From Bacteroidota bacterium (GTDB lineage Bacteria; Bacteroidota; Ignavibacteria; UBA10030; SZUA-254): a stretch of DNA of 64,000 bases. Shown here piece by piece: positions 9,308 through 18,635 of this stretch (within the stretch, counting starts at the first letter, position 1; every line of letters begins with the position of its first letter). A program made the position numbers and the translations under genes. The notes beneath the pieces were generated by a model. That model was not told the origin of the DNA, did not search any database, and saw only the letters and a list, made by a program, of their open reading frames with translations. The DNA is taken from the NCBI GenBank assembly GCA_020056225.1, contig JAGVIE010000006.1:62001-126000 (forward strand), in the 5' to 3' direction.

Positions 9308-11242
9308 ATGAAATGTTTAAAAATATCTGCCCTTTTGCTAATTATTTCTGTCGCATTTGCGCAGGATGAAACATCGCGTATATCGATCTATCCAATCGAA
9401 CCAAAGATCGGCGAGAAAATCACTATTTCTTATACAATTAGCGGCGAGAATGAAGTCTTAAAAAATTCATTGGAAATAATTTCTGAGGTTCTAATAGACA
9501 GGGACTCGCTGGATCCTTTACTTCTTGAGATTCCACTCATTCAATCAAACGATTGTTGGAGCTGTTCGTTCCTGCTCAATGAGGAAAAAGCCCGGTTGAT
9601 TTTAATTAGATTTAGATCGGGTGAGCAAAAGGACGATAATGACGGAAAATCCTGGACCAAGATTATATTTGATGCAAATGGTAAACCTGTCGAAGGCGCA
9701 CATCTTGCACTCGGTTATTTCTATCTGAATAATGGAAGAGCTATTGGGTTCAAATATCCGATTGATATATCGAAAGCAAAGGTCGAGTTTGAGAAGGAGA
9801 AAGAACTTTATCCAAACTCATGGAAAGCGACACTGGCATTGATGGATATCGTGTGGAAGGAGAAACCATCGAAAGAGAATTTAGGTAAAGAATTGAACAA
9901 TTACTATCAGCAATATAAAAACGATGATGATAAATTAGCATCGGTAATATACTGGTACGAGAGAATCGGTGATAGCGCGAAAGCGATCTCGATCAGCGAT
10001 GAAGCGATAGCCAGAAATCCCAGTGGGAAAATCGCACAGCTAAAGGCATCAAAAGAAATTTCACGGGAAACGGACAATTTGAAGCGTATTGGACGATTTG
10101 AGAAATTCCTGAATGATTTTACTACTCTCGATAATCGAACGCGCCAATCATTTCTACAAAATCTGTTTTATTTATATATTCGGGTAAAAAATTACGACAA
10201 GGCTAAGGAAGTAATCTCAGAATATAATAAACCTGATGGTCAGATGTACAACGCAATTGCATGGGCGCTTATCGAGGAGGGTGATCAGGTTGAGCAAGGT
10301 ATAGAATTAGCTGAGAAAGGCATAGAGATTACTAAAAATATTAAACAAGCCGATAAACCTACCTACCAGCCCGTAAAAGATTGGATGGAAAATAATAAAT
10401 ATACATCGGCAATGCTGTTCGATACTTATGGTTTTGGTCTTCTTATGCTTGGGAAAGTCGGGGAAGCGTTAGCGAATTTATCCGAGGCGTTCGATCTTTC
10501 TGAAGGTAGCGACAACGATATCAATATGCATTACCTTGATGCTCTCATCAAGGATTTAAAATATGATAAAGCCATAGATGTTGGATTGAGTTGTGTTAAG
10601 AAAGGAAAAGATTCACCAAATCTTATTGCCGTACTCAAAGAGGCATATAGCAAAAAAATCGGTTCACAAAAAGAGTATGATGCACTCAAACCCGAAGAAC
10701 AAAAAATATTTGATGAAATGCTTGCAGAATCGAAAGCCGTGAAGATTGAGAGCCTCAGAAAAAAAATTATTGAAAGCCGCATCAACTCACCGTCATTCGA
10801 TTTCACATTGAATGAGTTGAATGGATCACCTTTTACATTATCTTCGTCGAAGGGTAAAGTAGTTATTTTGGATTTCTGGGCAACGTGGTGCGGACCATGT
10901 AAACAATCGTTTCCATATCTTCAAAAAGTGTACGAGAAATATCAAAATAATGAAAGAGTTAAATTCCTGGCAATTAATACATGGGAACGGCAAAAAGATT
11001 ACACCTCGCAAGTAGCGAACGCACAAAAATTCGTTCAAGATAATAAATATACATTCCCGGTGCTAATCGATGAAAAGATAGACGATCAATACGTGGTTAT
11101 AAGTAAATATGGGGTTGATGGTATCCCGACTAAATTCATATTGGATAAAAAGGGAAACATCGGATTTAAAAGCGTAGGATTTGATGGTCCAGGAATGGAA
11201 GATGAATTGACTGAACAGATAGAAATTTTACTCTCCGAATAA
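9308..11242 (+). CDS. Exported TPR protein with C-terminal thioredoxin (TlpA/ResA-like) domain
   Basis: A 644-residue exported protein. The ATG at 9308 starts a clean signal peptide (MKCLKISALLLIISVAFAQ) with an AAAAGGA-type ribosome site in front; an upstream in-frame TTG at 9254 is less likely. The middle carries TPR-like helices (residues about 150-470). The C-terminal 140 residues form a thioredoxin fold with FWATWCGPCKQSF (C528 and C531) and the cis-proline segment VDGIPTKFILD. TlpA/ResA proteins reduce or exchange disulfides outside the cytoplasm; the client here is unknown. A bidirectional terminator follows at 11272. Confidence 0.85.
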   Translation: MKCLKISALLLIISVAFAQDETSRISIYPIEPKIGEKITISYTISGENEVLKNSLEIISEVLIDRDSLDPLLLEIPLIQSNDCWSCSFLLNEEKARLILIRFRSGEQKDDNDGKSWTKIIFDANGKPVEGAHLALGYFYLNNGRAIGFKYPIDISKAKVEFEKEKELYPNSWKATLALMDIVWKEKPSKENLGKELNNYYQQYKNDDDKLASVIYWYERIGDSAKAISISDEAIARNPSGKIAQLKASKEISRETDNLKRIGRFEKFLNDFTTLDNRTRQSFLQNLFYLYIRVKNYDKAKEVISEYNKPDGQMYNAIAWALIEEGDQVEQGIELAEKGIEITKNIKQADKPTYQPVKDWMENNKYTSAMLFDTYGFGLLMLGKVGEALANLSEAFDLSEGSDNDINMHYLDALIKDLKYDKAIDVGLSCVKKGKDSPNLIAVLKEAYSKKIGSQKEYDALKPEEQKIFDEMLAESKAVKIESLRKKIIESRINSPSFDFTLNELNGSPFTLSSSKGKVVILDFWATWCGPCKQSFPYLQKVYEKYQNNERVKFLAINTWERQKDYTSQVANAQKFVQDNKYTFPVLIDEKIDDQYVVISKYGVDGIPTKFILDKKGNIGFKSVGFDGPGMEDELTEQIEILLSE

Positions 11243-11271
11243 TTTCCAGATATTCTAATCCATCCAGAAAT

Positions 11272-11305
11272 AAAAAAAGGCGGCCGGGGATGGTCGCCTT
11301 TTTTT
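11272..11305. terminator. Bidirectional rho-independent terminator
   Basis: A seven-A run, a stem GGCGGCC / GGTCGCC with one mismatch, a short loop GGGGA, and a seven-T run. It lies between two convergent genes (TPR-thioredoxin on plus, DUF6600 on minus) and has an A tract on one side and a T tract on the other, so it can serve both. Confidence 0.88.
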
Positions 11306-11319
11306 CATAAAGGGAATAT

Positions 11320-12525
11320 CTAAGGTTTTCGTCTTCTTTCCGAATTTCCGCGTGATTGTTCACGGCGATCCGATGGTTGTTGTGAAGGTTGCGTCCGTTC
11401 TCTAACCTGCGGTTGAGGTCTCTCCCGCGATTGCGGCGCAGGTTTTTCGTAGCGGGGAGTCTCTCGGTTTCGATTCTCTCTCATCTGCTGTTCACGCATT
11501 CTCTGATTTTCCTGTTTGCGCTGTAATTGCTCACGCTGTTGCTCCTGACGCTGAAAATAGGATTCATTTCTCTGACGCGGAGGGCTTGACCGCTCCCCGG
11601 AATTTACTCCACCACGTTGCTCGGATGGAATTTGTTCTCTGATGCTATTGCGGTTTCTTTCTGCGTCACGATTGAATGAAGATGAATTTCTATCTGGTTG
11701 CTGTACAGCGCGCCTCCGTTCAATATTCTGTTTTTCATAGCGGTTGTCAACCGAACGAGATTGTTCATTGCGTCCTCTGTTTTCTATGCGGGGACGATAT
11801 GCCTCAATTCTTTCCCTACCGGCATCGCGGACCATTCGTTCACCTTCACCACGGTCTCTCGTCACTACATCTACTCTTCCGATACGGTTATTTGTTTGTC
11901 GTTCCACAATATTTACATCGATTCCTCGGTTGATAACACGGTTGTGTTCGTACTGAACATGATTGGCGTGCCTGGTCTCACCGTATATTCTCCTGTTTCT
12001 ATCGAGAGGTTGAACATAATCTATAGGGTTTGTAGTGGTAAAATATCTACCAGGAATAAAATTCCAGTAATGTACCGGTGTCACCCAATGATTGGAGAAT
12101 GTAATACCGATATTCACACTGAAAATTGCATAACTTGACAAAGGTGCCCAGCCTATGTAATTATCGTTATAACACCACTCGACCCATGCAGGTCCCCATT
12201 CATTATCAGGAATCCATATCCATCCATAATAATCATCGTAATTCCATCTGCCGTAATGGAAAGTTGCCCAGCCAAACGGTTCATTCGAAACCCAATACCA
12301 TCCATAGTCTGTCCAAACCCATCTGCCATGCAGATAGGGCCGCCATCCATGGCTCACATGCATGGGTCTCCAGGCATAACCATAGTCAGAATCGATCCAT
12401 TCACCATGGTTTGCCAGCGATGAATAAAAAACTCCGAATTGAACTGTTGGTTGGAAAAGGTGTTTTGAATTAGCGTATCCAGCGATACCGATTACAAGTG
12501 CGAGGATAATAATAAAACGGTTCAT
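11320..12525 (-). CDS. Exported DUF6600-like tryptophan-rich protein
   Basis: A 401-residue protein with a signal peptide (MNRFIIILALVIGIAGYANS). Residues about 30-130 are very rich in W, Y and G with repeated units such as DYGYAWRPMH, GRWVWTDYGWYW, GRWNYDDYYGWIW and GWAPLS, the pattern of DUF6600 proteins. From about residue 200 on it is a low-complexity R/Q/E/N-rich tail (many QQREQLQRKQ-like runs), probably disordered. The role of the family is not established; a surface or envelope location is inferred from the signal peptide. The gene sits convergent with the TPR-thioredoxin gene. Confidence 0.75.
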   Translation of the reverse strand: MNRFIIILALVIGIAGYANSKHLFQPTVQFGVFYSSLANHGEWIDSDYGYAWRPMHVSHGWRPYLHGRWVWTDYGWYWVSNEPFGWATFHYGRWNYDDYYGWIWIPDNEWGPAWVEWCYNDNYIGWAPLSSYAIFSVNIGITFSNHWVTPVHYWNFIPGRYFTTTNPIDYVQPLDRNRRIYGETRHANHVQYEHNRVINRGIDVNIVERQTNNRIGRVDVVTRDRGEGERMVRDAGRERIEAYRPRIENRGRNEQSRSVDNRYEKQNIERRRAVQQPDRNSSSFNRDAERNRNSIREQIPSEQRGGVNSGERSSPPRQRNESYFQRQEQQREQLQRKQENQRMREQQMRENRNRETPRYEKPAPQSRERPQPQVRERTQPSQQPSDRREQSRGNSERRRKP

Positions 12526-12714
12526 TTTGATTTCCTTTCAATATTCAAGTCTATCAGTTACTCAAATTCTAATACCACAATGATTATGCCATGCTGATTT
12601 AGTTGATTTTAAATCAAATACTGCATAAATGCGCGGAATTCGTCTACAATTAGACTCGTTTATGTTTCGGAATCAAGACGATAATAGGTTTTGCATAGTT
12701 TGTGATTTAGGTTC

Positions 12715-12743
12715 TTGACTTCCTCGTACCATTTTACTAATTT
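12715..12743 (+). promoter_or_regulatory. Possible sigma-70 promoter
   Basis: TTGACT, 17 bases, then TAATTT, about 70 bp before the TTG start of the next gene. The surrounding 289-bp gap (12526-12814) is AT-rich and shows no gene. The -10 is weak, so this is tentative. Confidence 0.35.
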
Positions 12744-12814
12744 CATATTAGATTACAAAAAGAAACCGATCATTTCTCTCATATTTACCCATAATAACAG
12801 TTAAAAACTTTCAT

Positions 12815-14566
12815 TTGGCGTTTCTAAAGAAAATATTTTATAGTGGATTGCTGTCATTAATTTTATGGACAGTGCCAACGACTCTGCTCGGGCAGAAGTC
12901 GCATGGTGATGGTTTGCAGGGATTTATTCAAACCCTTGCCGATAATATGCCGCGTGCAAATTCAGGTTTATATGCGAACCCTATAGAGACTGATTTTAGT
13001 GAGTGGGATAAGATAGTATATCTTTTTCGGACCCGTTCATTAGATAGTTGCAGGTTAATTTTAACGAAGTATAATTATGAACTAATCCAAATCAAAGATG
13101 TACAAAGCGGGGACAATTACGATATTATCAAGGAGAAATATCCGATAAGAAAAGGGTGGGGCACATATTTATATAATCGCAATCATAAAAAAAGAATACA
13201 TGTCCACGTCAACCATCCGCTCGATGATCCACATGCGCTAGTAATAGGCTCGGAATTATTCCGGCAGCTACGGGGCGAATGGCTGTTAATTGCAGGTACA
13301 AGCCGGCGCGCAATTCAAGGAAAAATAACATCCGACATGGGGCGGATGAAACGTACTATTTTTGAAAGAGTACATGAAAATCTGGCTGATCTTACACATA
13401 TCACTCTATCACTTCATAGCTATGATGAAAACTCTTTTCCATTCCCAATTAGTTTAACTGACGTCATAATCAGTAATGGAAGAACTTCAGATGATCAATG
13501 GGGGATCTCTCAGATAAGTCTGGCTGTTCGTGATTCTATGCGGATGGCAGGGTTCAGGTGTAGTTTGGCAATGTATGATTCGGGATACGCCCGCTTAGCA
13601 GGCGGATGGAACACGCAGGGAGTTTTTTCAAACGATAGCGTGGGATTCGGTCATTGGTTATATATTGAGTTGTCGAAATCTCTTAGAGAACGACCTTCAG
13701 GATATGCGAAGATGATTTCAACAATCGACCGGGCACTCGATCTAACAGGTAAAAAAATTTCTCATCAGGTTAACAGGGCATTCGGTTTAGTTTCGCCAAG
13801 GGTGATCAGGCTCGATTCAGTTCATGGACTTTTTTTTCCTCCGGAAGGATCTGAAACATATCGTATCGTATCGTCCGGTTTGAATAATTCAAAAAGTGAT
13901 ACTATAAATGTCCATATGGGAAAATGGCTCGAATTGCTCGGATCAAAAAAAAGCGTAACTTCTGTTTCAGTGTTTGACACAACTAATCGAGATTTAGCAT
14001 CTCGTTATCGACGAGCGAATCGTTCCGGGGCAAACTCGGTTGTTTCCAAGATTGTAAATCCCCAAAATAGCATATCATCAATGATTAAATTTGAAGATGG
14101 AGAAAATAGCGATTCTTCACAATCAGATGATGATGCTCAACAGATCAAGGAACCGATTCAGGTTCATCGTATTCCGTTGAAACCGATTCTTCAGCAGACA
14201 TATTATAACGACGTAAGCGCGGGTGGCAGTCCATATCGATGGGAAGGCGTCGTTCCCGCAGGATTCCTACCTAACATCACGCTCTTTGAAATTCATAGTC
14301 CGCAAGTATTAGGTGATGATAATGGAAAGATGCCGAGATTTCTCATTCCTCTCACAAGTAGTTCATACCGTCCGGCTAATGGAAGATTTATTGGTGTTCA
14401 AATGACTGACATCTTGGTAAACGAGATTGCTCGCTTGGTTACCGAATATGAAGTTGCCGACAAAGACATAGGTTTGCTTGCCGAACAATCTGAGAAAGGT
14501 GACTATTATTTAAGAATATTCCCTAGTTCTGAGGAAAAAAAAGATATCGTTGCACGAGCGCGATAA
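12815..14566 (+). CDS. Exported protein, weakly like N-formylglutamate amidohydrolase-type hydrolases
   Basis: A 583-residue protein I do not firmly recognise. Start is TTG; the frame is open to a stop at 12749 but has no ATG, and a signal-like helix (FLKKIFYSGLLSLILWTVP) begins directly after the TTG. Within residues 110-320 the order VHVNHPLDDPHA, LLIAGTSRRA, ITLSLHSYDE, TDVIISNGR and YIELSKSLRERP recalls zinc amidohydrolases of the N-formylglutamate amidohydrolase kind, which place histidines and acids in such blocks. This is a pattern impression only. The last 200 residues, including an S/D-rich linker near 430, match nothing I know. Confidence 0.55.
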   Translation: MAFLKKIFYSGLLSLILWTVPTTLLGQKSHGDGLQGFIQTLADNMPRANSGLYANPIETDFSEWDKIVYLFRTRSLDSCRLILTKYNYELIQIKDVQSGDNYDIIKEKYPIRKGWGTYLYNRNHKKRIHVHVNHPLDDPHALVIGSELFRQLRGEWLLIAGTSRRAIQGKITSDMGRMKRTIFERVHENLADLTHITLSLHSYDENSFPFPISLTDVIISNGRTSDDQWGISQISLAVRDSMRMAGFRCSLAMYDSGYARLAGGWNTQGVFSNDSVGFGHWLYIELSKSLRERPSGYAKMISTIDRALDLTGKKISHQVNRAFGLVSPRVIRLDSVHGLFFPPEGSETYRIVSSGLNNSKSDTINVHMGKWLELLGSKKSVTSVSVFDTTNRDLASRYRRANRSGANSVVSKIVNPQNSISSMIKFEDGENSDSSQSDDDAQQIKEPIQVHRIPLKPILQQTYYNDVSAGGSPYRWEGVVPAGFLPNITLFEIHSPQVLGDDNGKMPRFLIPLTSSSYRPANGRFIGVQMTDILVNEIARLVTEYEVADKDIGLLAEQSEKGDYYLRIFPSSEEKKDIVARAR

Positions 14567-14629
14567 ATTTAGATAAATTATTTTCTAAGCCAGCCTTTTT
14601 AAAATTGCCATGGCTAATAAATTCTTTCC

Positions 14630-14658
14630 TTGACATCTTCCTGCAAATCCCTTATATT
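14630..14658 (+). promoter_or_regulatory. Sigma-70 promoter of the S24 repressor gene
   Basis: TTGACA at 14630-14635, a 17-bp spacer, and TATATT at 14653-14658. It is a near-consensus vegetative promoter about 70 bp before the repressor ATG, with a palindrome directly downstream. Confidence 0.8.
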
Positions 14659-14665
14659 AACCTCA

Positions 14666-14681
14666 AAGACAAATATGTCTT
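14666..14681. promoter_or_regulatory. Palindromic operator next to the repressor promoter
   Basis: AAGACAAATATGTCTT, a 16-bp near-perfect inverted repeat that begins 8 bp after the -10 box and covers the expected transcription start. Placement fits negative autoregulation by the HTH-S24 protein encoded just downstream. That the repressor binds it is inference. Confidence 0.6.
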
Positions 14682-14730
14682 ATTAATTGAATTGCCGACA
14701 TAAATGGCGCATTGAAAGGAAGAAAAACCG

Positions 14731-15384
14731 ATGAAATCTACTTTTGCTTATCGCCTTCGCTTAGCGCGAGAGAATAAAGAATTGGATCAGAAAACATTAT
14801 CCATTAAAGTTGATATTGCTGCTCGCACCCTACAAAGATGGGAGAAGGGGTTGCAAGCCCCCGATAGTAATTATCTCATCAGATTGGCAAAAAATACAGG
14901 AGTGCGTGCAGAATGGCTGCTCACCGGTGAAGGCGAGATGTATCCTGGTCCGCAACCCCGAGGTAAGATAATACCATTTCATCGGGATACATTACTTAAT
15001 AAAGTTACGTTGGTTGATATACCATTATTATCTAGTGTGCCAGCCGGAAAAACAGCCGCTCTATTTCATCCGGATCATGTTGAACGGTATATTACTGTCG
15101 ATAATATAAAAGATCAAGGTGCCTTCGCTTTATTCGTAAAGGGTAAAAGTATGTCTCCAAAGATAGAAGATGGAGATATTGTAGTGGTCAGCCCACAACA
15201 AGAAGCCCGAAATGGAGATATATGTGTAATTCGGGTTAACGATGAAGACGTGCTGAAAAAGATAAAAATCGATGAAAATTATGTCCATTTAATTCCATTA
15301 AATCCCAATTTCGAACCCGTGACTGTCAGGAAGCATGATGTAATGTTTATCTGGAAAGTAATTCGTGTGATAAAAAACTTGTAA
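14731..15384 (+). CDS. LexA/CI-like repressor: XRE HTH plus S24 peptidase domain
   Basis: A 217-residue transcriptional repressor. Residues 1-70 form an XRE-type HTH (FAYRLRLARENKELDQKTLS ... AARTLQRWEKG). Residues about 100-210 form an S24 self-cleavage domain: the serine sits in GKSMSPKIEDGDIVVV and the lysine in DEDVLKKIK. A likely cleavage site before it is not a clear AG; SSVPAGKTAA at about 106 is a candidate. Proteins of this build switch off stress or prophage genes until cleaved. No phage genes are adjacent, so a chromosomal SOS-like or stress regulator is more likely. AGGAAG lies ahead of the ATG. Confidence 0.87.
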   Translation: MKSTFAYRLRLARENKELDQKTLSIKVDIAARTLQRWEKGLQAPDSNYLIRLAKNTGVRAEWLLTGEGEMYPGPQPRGKIIPFHRDTLLNKVTLVDIPLLSSVPAGKTAALFHPDHVERYITVDNIKDQGAFALFVKGKSMSPKIEDGDIVVVSPQQEARNGDICVIRVNDEDVLKKIKIDENYVHLIPLNPNFEPVTVRKHDVMFIWKVIRVIKNL

Positions 15385-15523
15385 TTGTATACCCCGCTTC
15401 TAAAACCCCGAATATCAATATGTTTCAGAGTGATTTCCATTTCATTGGGTGATTCTTATCACTACTTATTTATATTGCCTTCTTATATTTAAGTAAATTC
15501 AAAAAGTAAATTGATAAAAAAAA

Positions 15524-16174
15524 ATGGTTGAATATAGACAAAGTCCGAATGGATTGAAGCTTGCTACTGTGTACCGAAAACCGCTCAACGTGGGACTCGT
15601 GGCAAAAATATGCCAGGTAAGCAAGAAAACAGTACTGAACTGGATTTATCGTGATGCATTGAAGGCATTTACAACTTATGGCGGTCACTATAGGGTTTGG
15701 CCTGGTGAACTGAAGGAGTTCATAGGGACATCGGGTTTGGATGTTACATTCAACTTTGTCGATGAAAGACAAACCACATATCTCATCGTCGATGATGATG
15801 AGAATTATGCATTATTACTTAAAGAAACAATCTGTTCAGAATTCCCGGATGCCAATGTTATTATTACTGATGATGGATACGAAGCCTTGCTCCTAATTGG
15901 TGAGAAAAGACCTAATGTTGTATTGTTGGACCTTCGGATGCCAAGAATAGATGGCTTCCAAGTATTGGATTTACTAAAAAAGAGAAAAAAGGATAATTCA
16001 GTAAAAATTGTGGTGCTTTCCGGATTCATAGATGCGCAAATCCGGGAGAGGTTGGCAAGTACCGTAGCTGATGAAGTATGGGAGAAAGCAAAACCTGTCG
16101 CAGATGTACGCATGGCTTTAAGAGCATTAGTAAATAGTGGCGTTGTCAGGAAAAAAGTAGCCCACTCAATATAA
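15524..16174 (+). CDS. Response regulator with N-terminal HTH and C-terminal receiver
   Basis: A 216-residue protein with reversed domain order. Residues about 15-70 form a MerR/excisionase-like HTH (VGLVAKICQVSKKTVLNWI ... YGGHYRVWPGELKEFI). Residues about 85-205 are a receiver: acidic pair in YLIVDDDEN, phospho-acceptor aspartate in VVLLDLRMPRIDG, switch serine in VVLSGF and lysine in EKAKPV. Most regulators have the receiver first. It is followed after 38 bp by a histidine-kinase-like gene on the same strand, a probable partner. A short inverted repeat GTGAT/ATCAC lies at 15449-15462 upstream. Confidence 0.82.
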   Translation: MVEYRQSPNGLKLATVYRKPLNVGLVAKICQVSKKTVLNWIYRDALKAFTTYGGHYRVWPGELKEFIGTSGLDVTFNFVDERQTTYLIVDDDENYALLLKETICSEFPDANVIITDDGYEALLLIGEKRPNVVLLDLRMPRIDGFQVLDLLKKRKKDNSVKIVVLSGFIDAQIRERLASTVADEVWEKAKPVADVRMALRALVNSGVVRKKVAHSI

Positions 16175-16212
16175 TTTACAATAATAAAAAATAATTCTTA
16201 TTTCTTTTATCG

Positions 16213-16911
16213 ATGAAACTTCTCAGTGTTCTTCTAATAGGTCTGGCTAATAAAGAGAAAGATCTTTTACACAAAAAACTCTCAAATATTGATTCGCTTA
16301 GATTAGCGATCCACTATGCTGAAATGAAAAATGCTGAGGCAGTTTTTAATGAATGTAAAAATCATCTTGATGTTATATTATTCAGCGATAAAATGCCTGC
16401 ATCAGTTATTGTGAAATTGACCAGCATGTTTCGTGTAGTAAACACAATAATACCCATTTTCACCCTTTCGAAACAAAGCGAAGCGCGAGTTCCACGTAAT
16501 TACAGGAAGGCGGGCGTTGATGACGTTCTGAACATTGCCGAAATTGAAACCCCTATTTTCTCCTGGACATTTATGAGCGCTGTTGAGCATGCTATTCTGA
16601 AAAAGAAAGCTAAAGAATATGATATCCTGAATAAGAGATTAAAGCATACTAACGAATCACTTGCGAATCTTATGCACGAAATAAATAATCCTCTCAGCGT
16701 TATTCGTCTTACAATGTATCATCTCGAGGATCCTGATCTACCACAAGATAAAAAGGAAACATTCCTGAGATTACTTGTTGGAAGTTTAGAAAAGATTGAT
16801 GCACACATGAAAGAACTTCGGGGAATCAGACGCCAACTGAACGGCGAAAAAGCCTCGAGCGCAAAAATTTTATCGATTAATCCTGCATTGAACATCAGCG
16901 CAAGCAAATAA
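16213..16911 (+). CDS. Histidine-phosphotransfer-like protein: degenerate receiver plus HisKA, no ATPase domain
   Basis: A 232-residue protein. The N-terminal 120 residues follow a receiver-like pattern (LLIGLANKEKDLL; VILFSDKMP) but lack the acidic pair, though an aspartate remains in FSDKMP. Residues about 140-215 are a dimerisation/phospho-accepting helix pair with the H-box LMHEINNPLSVIRLTMYHLE, the histidine being in the standard kinase context. The protein then stops; no N, G1 or G2 boxes are present, so it cannot bind ATP as a normal kinase. It may relay phosphate to the HTH-receiver protein just upstream or scaffold another kinase. Confidence 0.72.
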   Translation: MKLLSVLLIGLANKEKDLLHKKLSNIDSLRLAIHYAEMKNAEAVFNECKNHLDVILFSDKMPASVIVKLTSMFRVVNTIIPIFTLSKQSEARVPRNYRKAGVDDVLNIAEIETPIFSWTFMSAVEHAILKKKAKEYDILNKRLKHTNESLANLMHEINNPLSVIRLTMYHLEDPDLPQDKKETFLRLLVGSLEKIDAHMKELRGIRRQLNGEKASSAKILSINPALNISASK

Positions 16912-17004
16912 ACTCACCGTGAGCGATTTCCGAATGTGGAATATTATCGAAATATTCTATACATTCTGTCAAGCAAATCTATAAACTAATTTAGCCAGAC
17001 GTAT

Positions 17005-18099
17005 ATGGGTTTCAATTGTGGAATTGTTGGTCTTCCCAATGTTGGGAAATCTACATTGTTTAATGCGATCACCGCCGCGGGAGCGAAAGTAGCGAACTAT
17101 CCGTTTACCACGATTGAGCCGCAAGCCGGGATCGTTGCAGTGCCGGATGTAAGAGTTGAAGCATTAGCAGATATCTTCAAGCCTCCGAAAGTAATTCCCA
17201 CAACGATTGAGTTTGTTGATATCGCCGGGCTTGTGAAGAATGCCAGCAAAGGGGAGGGACTCGGCAACCAGTTCCTCGCACATATTCGGGATGTTGACGC
17301 CATTGTTCATGTAATTCGTTGTTTCGTAAACGATGATGTTGCACATATAGAAAGTAATCTCAATCCTGTTAGAGATGTTGAAATTATCGAGGCTGAACTT
17401 CTATTGAAAGATTTGGAAACAATTGAGAAAAAACTTCATGAAACAGAAAAGAAGTCTAAGAGCGGCGAAAAGAAAATCAGACAGGAAGTCGATTTTTATT
17501 CAAAAATAAGAGATCATATCGGTGCAGCGAAACCCGCTAACACATTCGTAGTCCATGAAGAAGAGAAGCAGTATTTCAACACTCTTCATTTACTCTCAAT
17601 AAAACCGGTAATGTTTGTCGCTAATGTTGACGAGGACGGATTACTAAGAGAAAATGAATATATTGGTAAAGTCAAAGAACTTGCCAAGAATAGAAACGCA
17701 AAGCTTGTTGTAGTTAATGCAGGCATGGAAGCTGAACTTGCAACGATGGCTTACCGGGATCGGGAAGATTTTTTGAAAGACCTCGGCATCCCTGAATCAG
17801 GACTCGATAAAATGATACATGAAGGGTATGCTCTTCTGAATCTCATCACGTTTTATACACACAACGAGAAAGAACTTCGTGCATGGACAATCACCCGCGG
17901 CACTAAAGCACCTCAAGCTGCGGGTATAATTCATACCGATTTTGAAAAGGGGTTTATTAGGGCTGAAGTTATTAAATACACCGACTTAATACAGTTTGGT
18001 TCAGAGCACGCAGCTAGAGAAAAGGGTCACTTCGCTGTGCATGGACATGATTATGTGGTCGAAGATGGCGATGTGATTTTCTTTAGGTTTAATGTTTAG
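17005..18099 (+). CDS. ychF: Ribosome-associated ATPase/GTPase YchF
   Basis: A 364-residue Obg-family P-loop protein, the usual length. Walker A is GLPNVGKSTLFNAI near the N-terminus, followed by VDIAGLVKNASKGEGLGNQF (G3 and switch region). The G4 region reads FVANVDE rather than NKxD, which in YchF goes with a preference for ATP over GTP. A coiled-coil (about 130-160) and a C-terminal TGS domain (FYTHNEKELRAWTI ... YVVEDGDVIFFRFNV) complete it. YchF acts on ribosomes in stress responses; the family is near-universal. Confidence 0.95.
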   Translation: MGFNCGIVGLPNVGKSTLFNAITAAGAKVANYPFTTIEPQAGIVAVPDVRVEALADIFKPPKVIPTTIEFVDIAGLVKNASKGEGLGNQFLAHIRDVDAIVHVIRCFVNDDVAHIESNLNPVRDVEIIEAELLLKDLETIEKKLHETEKKSKSGEKKIRQEVDFYSKIRDHIGAAKPANTFVVHEEEKQYFNTLHLLSIKPVMFVANVDEDGLLRENEYIGKVKELAKNRNAKLVVVNAGMEAELATMAYRDREDFLKDLGIPESGLDKMIHEGYALLNLITFYTHNEKELRAWTITRGTKAPQAAGIIHTDFEKGFIRAEVIKYTDLIQFGSEHAAREKGHFAVHGHDYVVEDGDVIFFRFNV

Positions 18100-18155
18100 T
18101 ATGCAATATATGATTTATTGATAATGAGAGGTGCACTTAGGTTGAGGCATTTATC

Positions 18156-18488
18156 TTACTTCATACCCAATCTCTTCTTTCCTTCTTCTGTCATCATCGA
18201 CGGGTTCCATTGCGGTTCCCATATAATTTTTACCTCAGCTTCATGGACACCGGGGATTGTTAGTAATTTCTCCCGTACATCGTTGGCAATATAACCGCCC
18301 ATGCCGCATCCGGGGGTTGTCAGCGTCATTGTTATTCCAACACAATCACCTTTTATTTTTATCTGGTAAATTAGTCCAAGATCCACTATGTTCACCGGAA
18401 TCTCAGGATCGTTGCATTGTCTTAAAACATCGTAAATGCGCTCGACTGTTATATCATTTTTATTGTCAGTAGGATTTTGGCTGTCCAT
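18156..18488 (-). CDS. SufT/MIP18-family iron-sulfur assembly protein (DUF59)
   Basis: A 110-residue protein covering one MIP18 domain. The signature DPEIPVNIVDLGLIYQI is followed by MTLTTPGCGMGG, with the conserved cysteine used in Fe-S cluster maturation, and a PGVHEAEVKIIWEPQW strand near the end. Family members (SufT, YitW, PaaD-like) help build Fe-S proteins. There is no suf operon beside it. An AGGAG-like site (revcomp of 18488-18500) supports the start. It is divergent from the SDR gene. Confidence 0.85.
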   Translation of the reverse strand: MDSQNPTDNKNDITVERIYDVLRQCNDPEIPVNIVDLGLIYQIKIKGDCVGITMTLTTPGCGMGGYIANDVREKLLTIPGVHEAEVKIIWEPQWNPSMMTEEGKKRLGMK

Positions 18489-18635
18489 TTAGGCTCTCCT
18501 TTTGTGTTAAGATAAGAGTTTTAAATATCGATTGCAATAAAGTGGGTGAAAATACAGAAAAATACTTGGATTATTACTCTCTTTCTTATACATTTATCGT
18601 GTATTTGTTATATCAATAATTTAACAGGAGATGGT

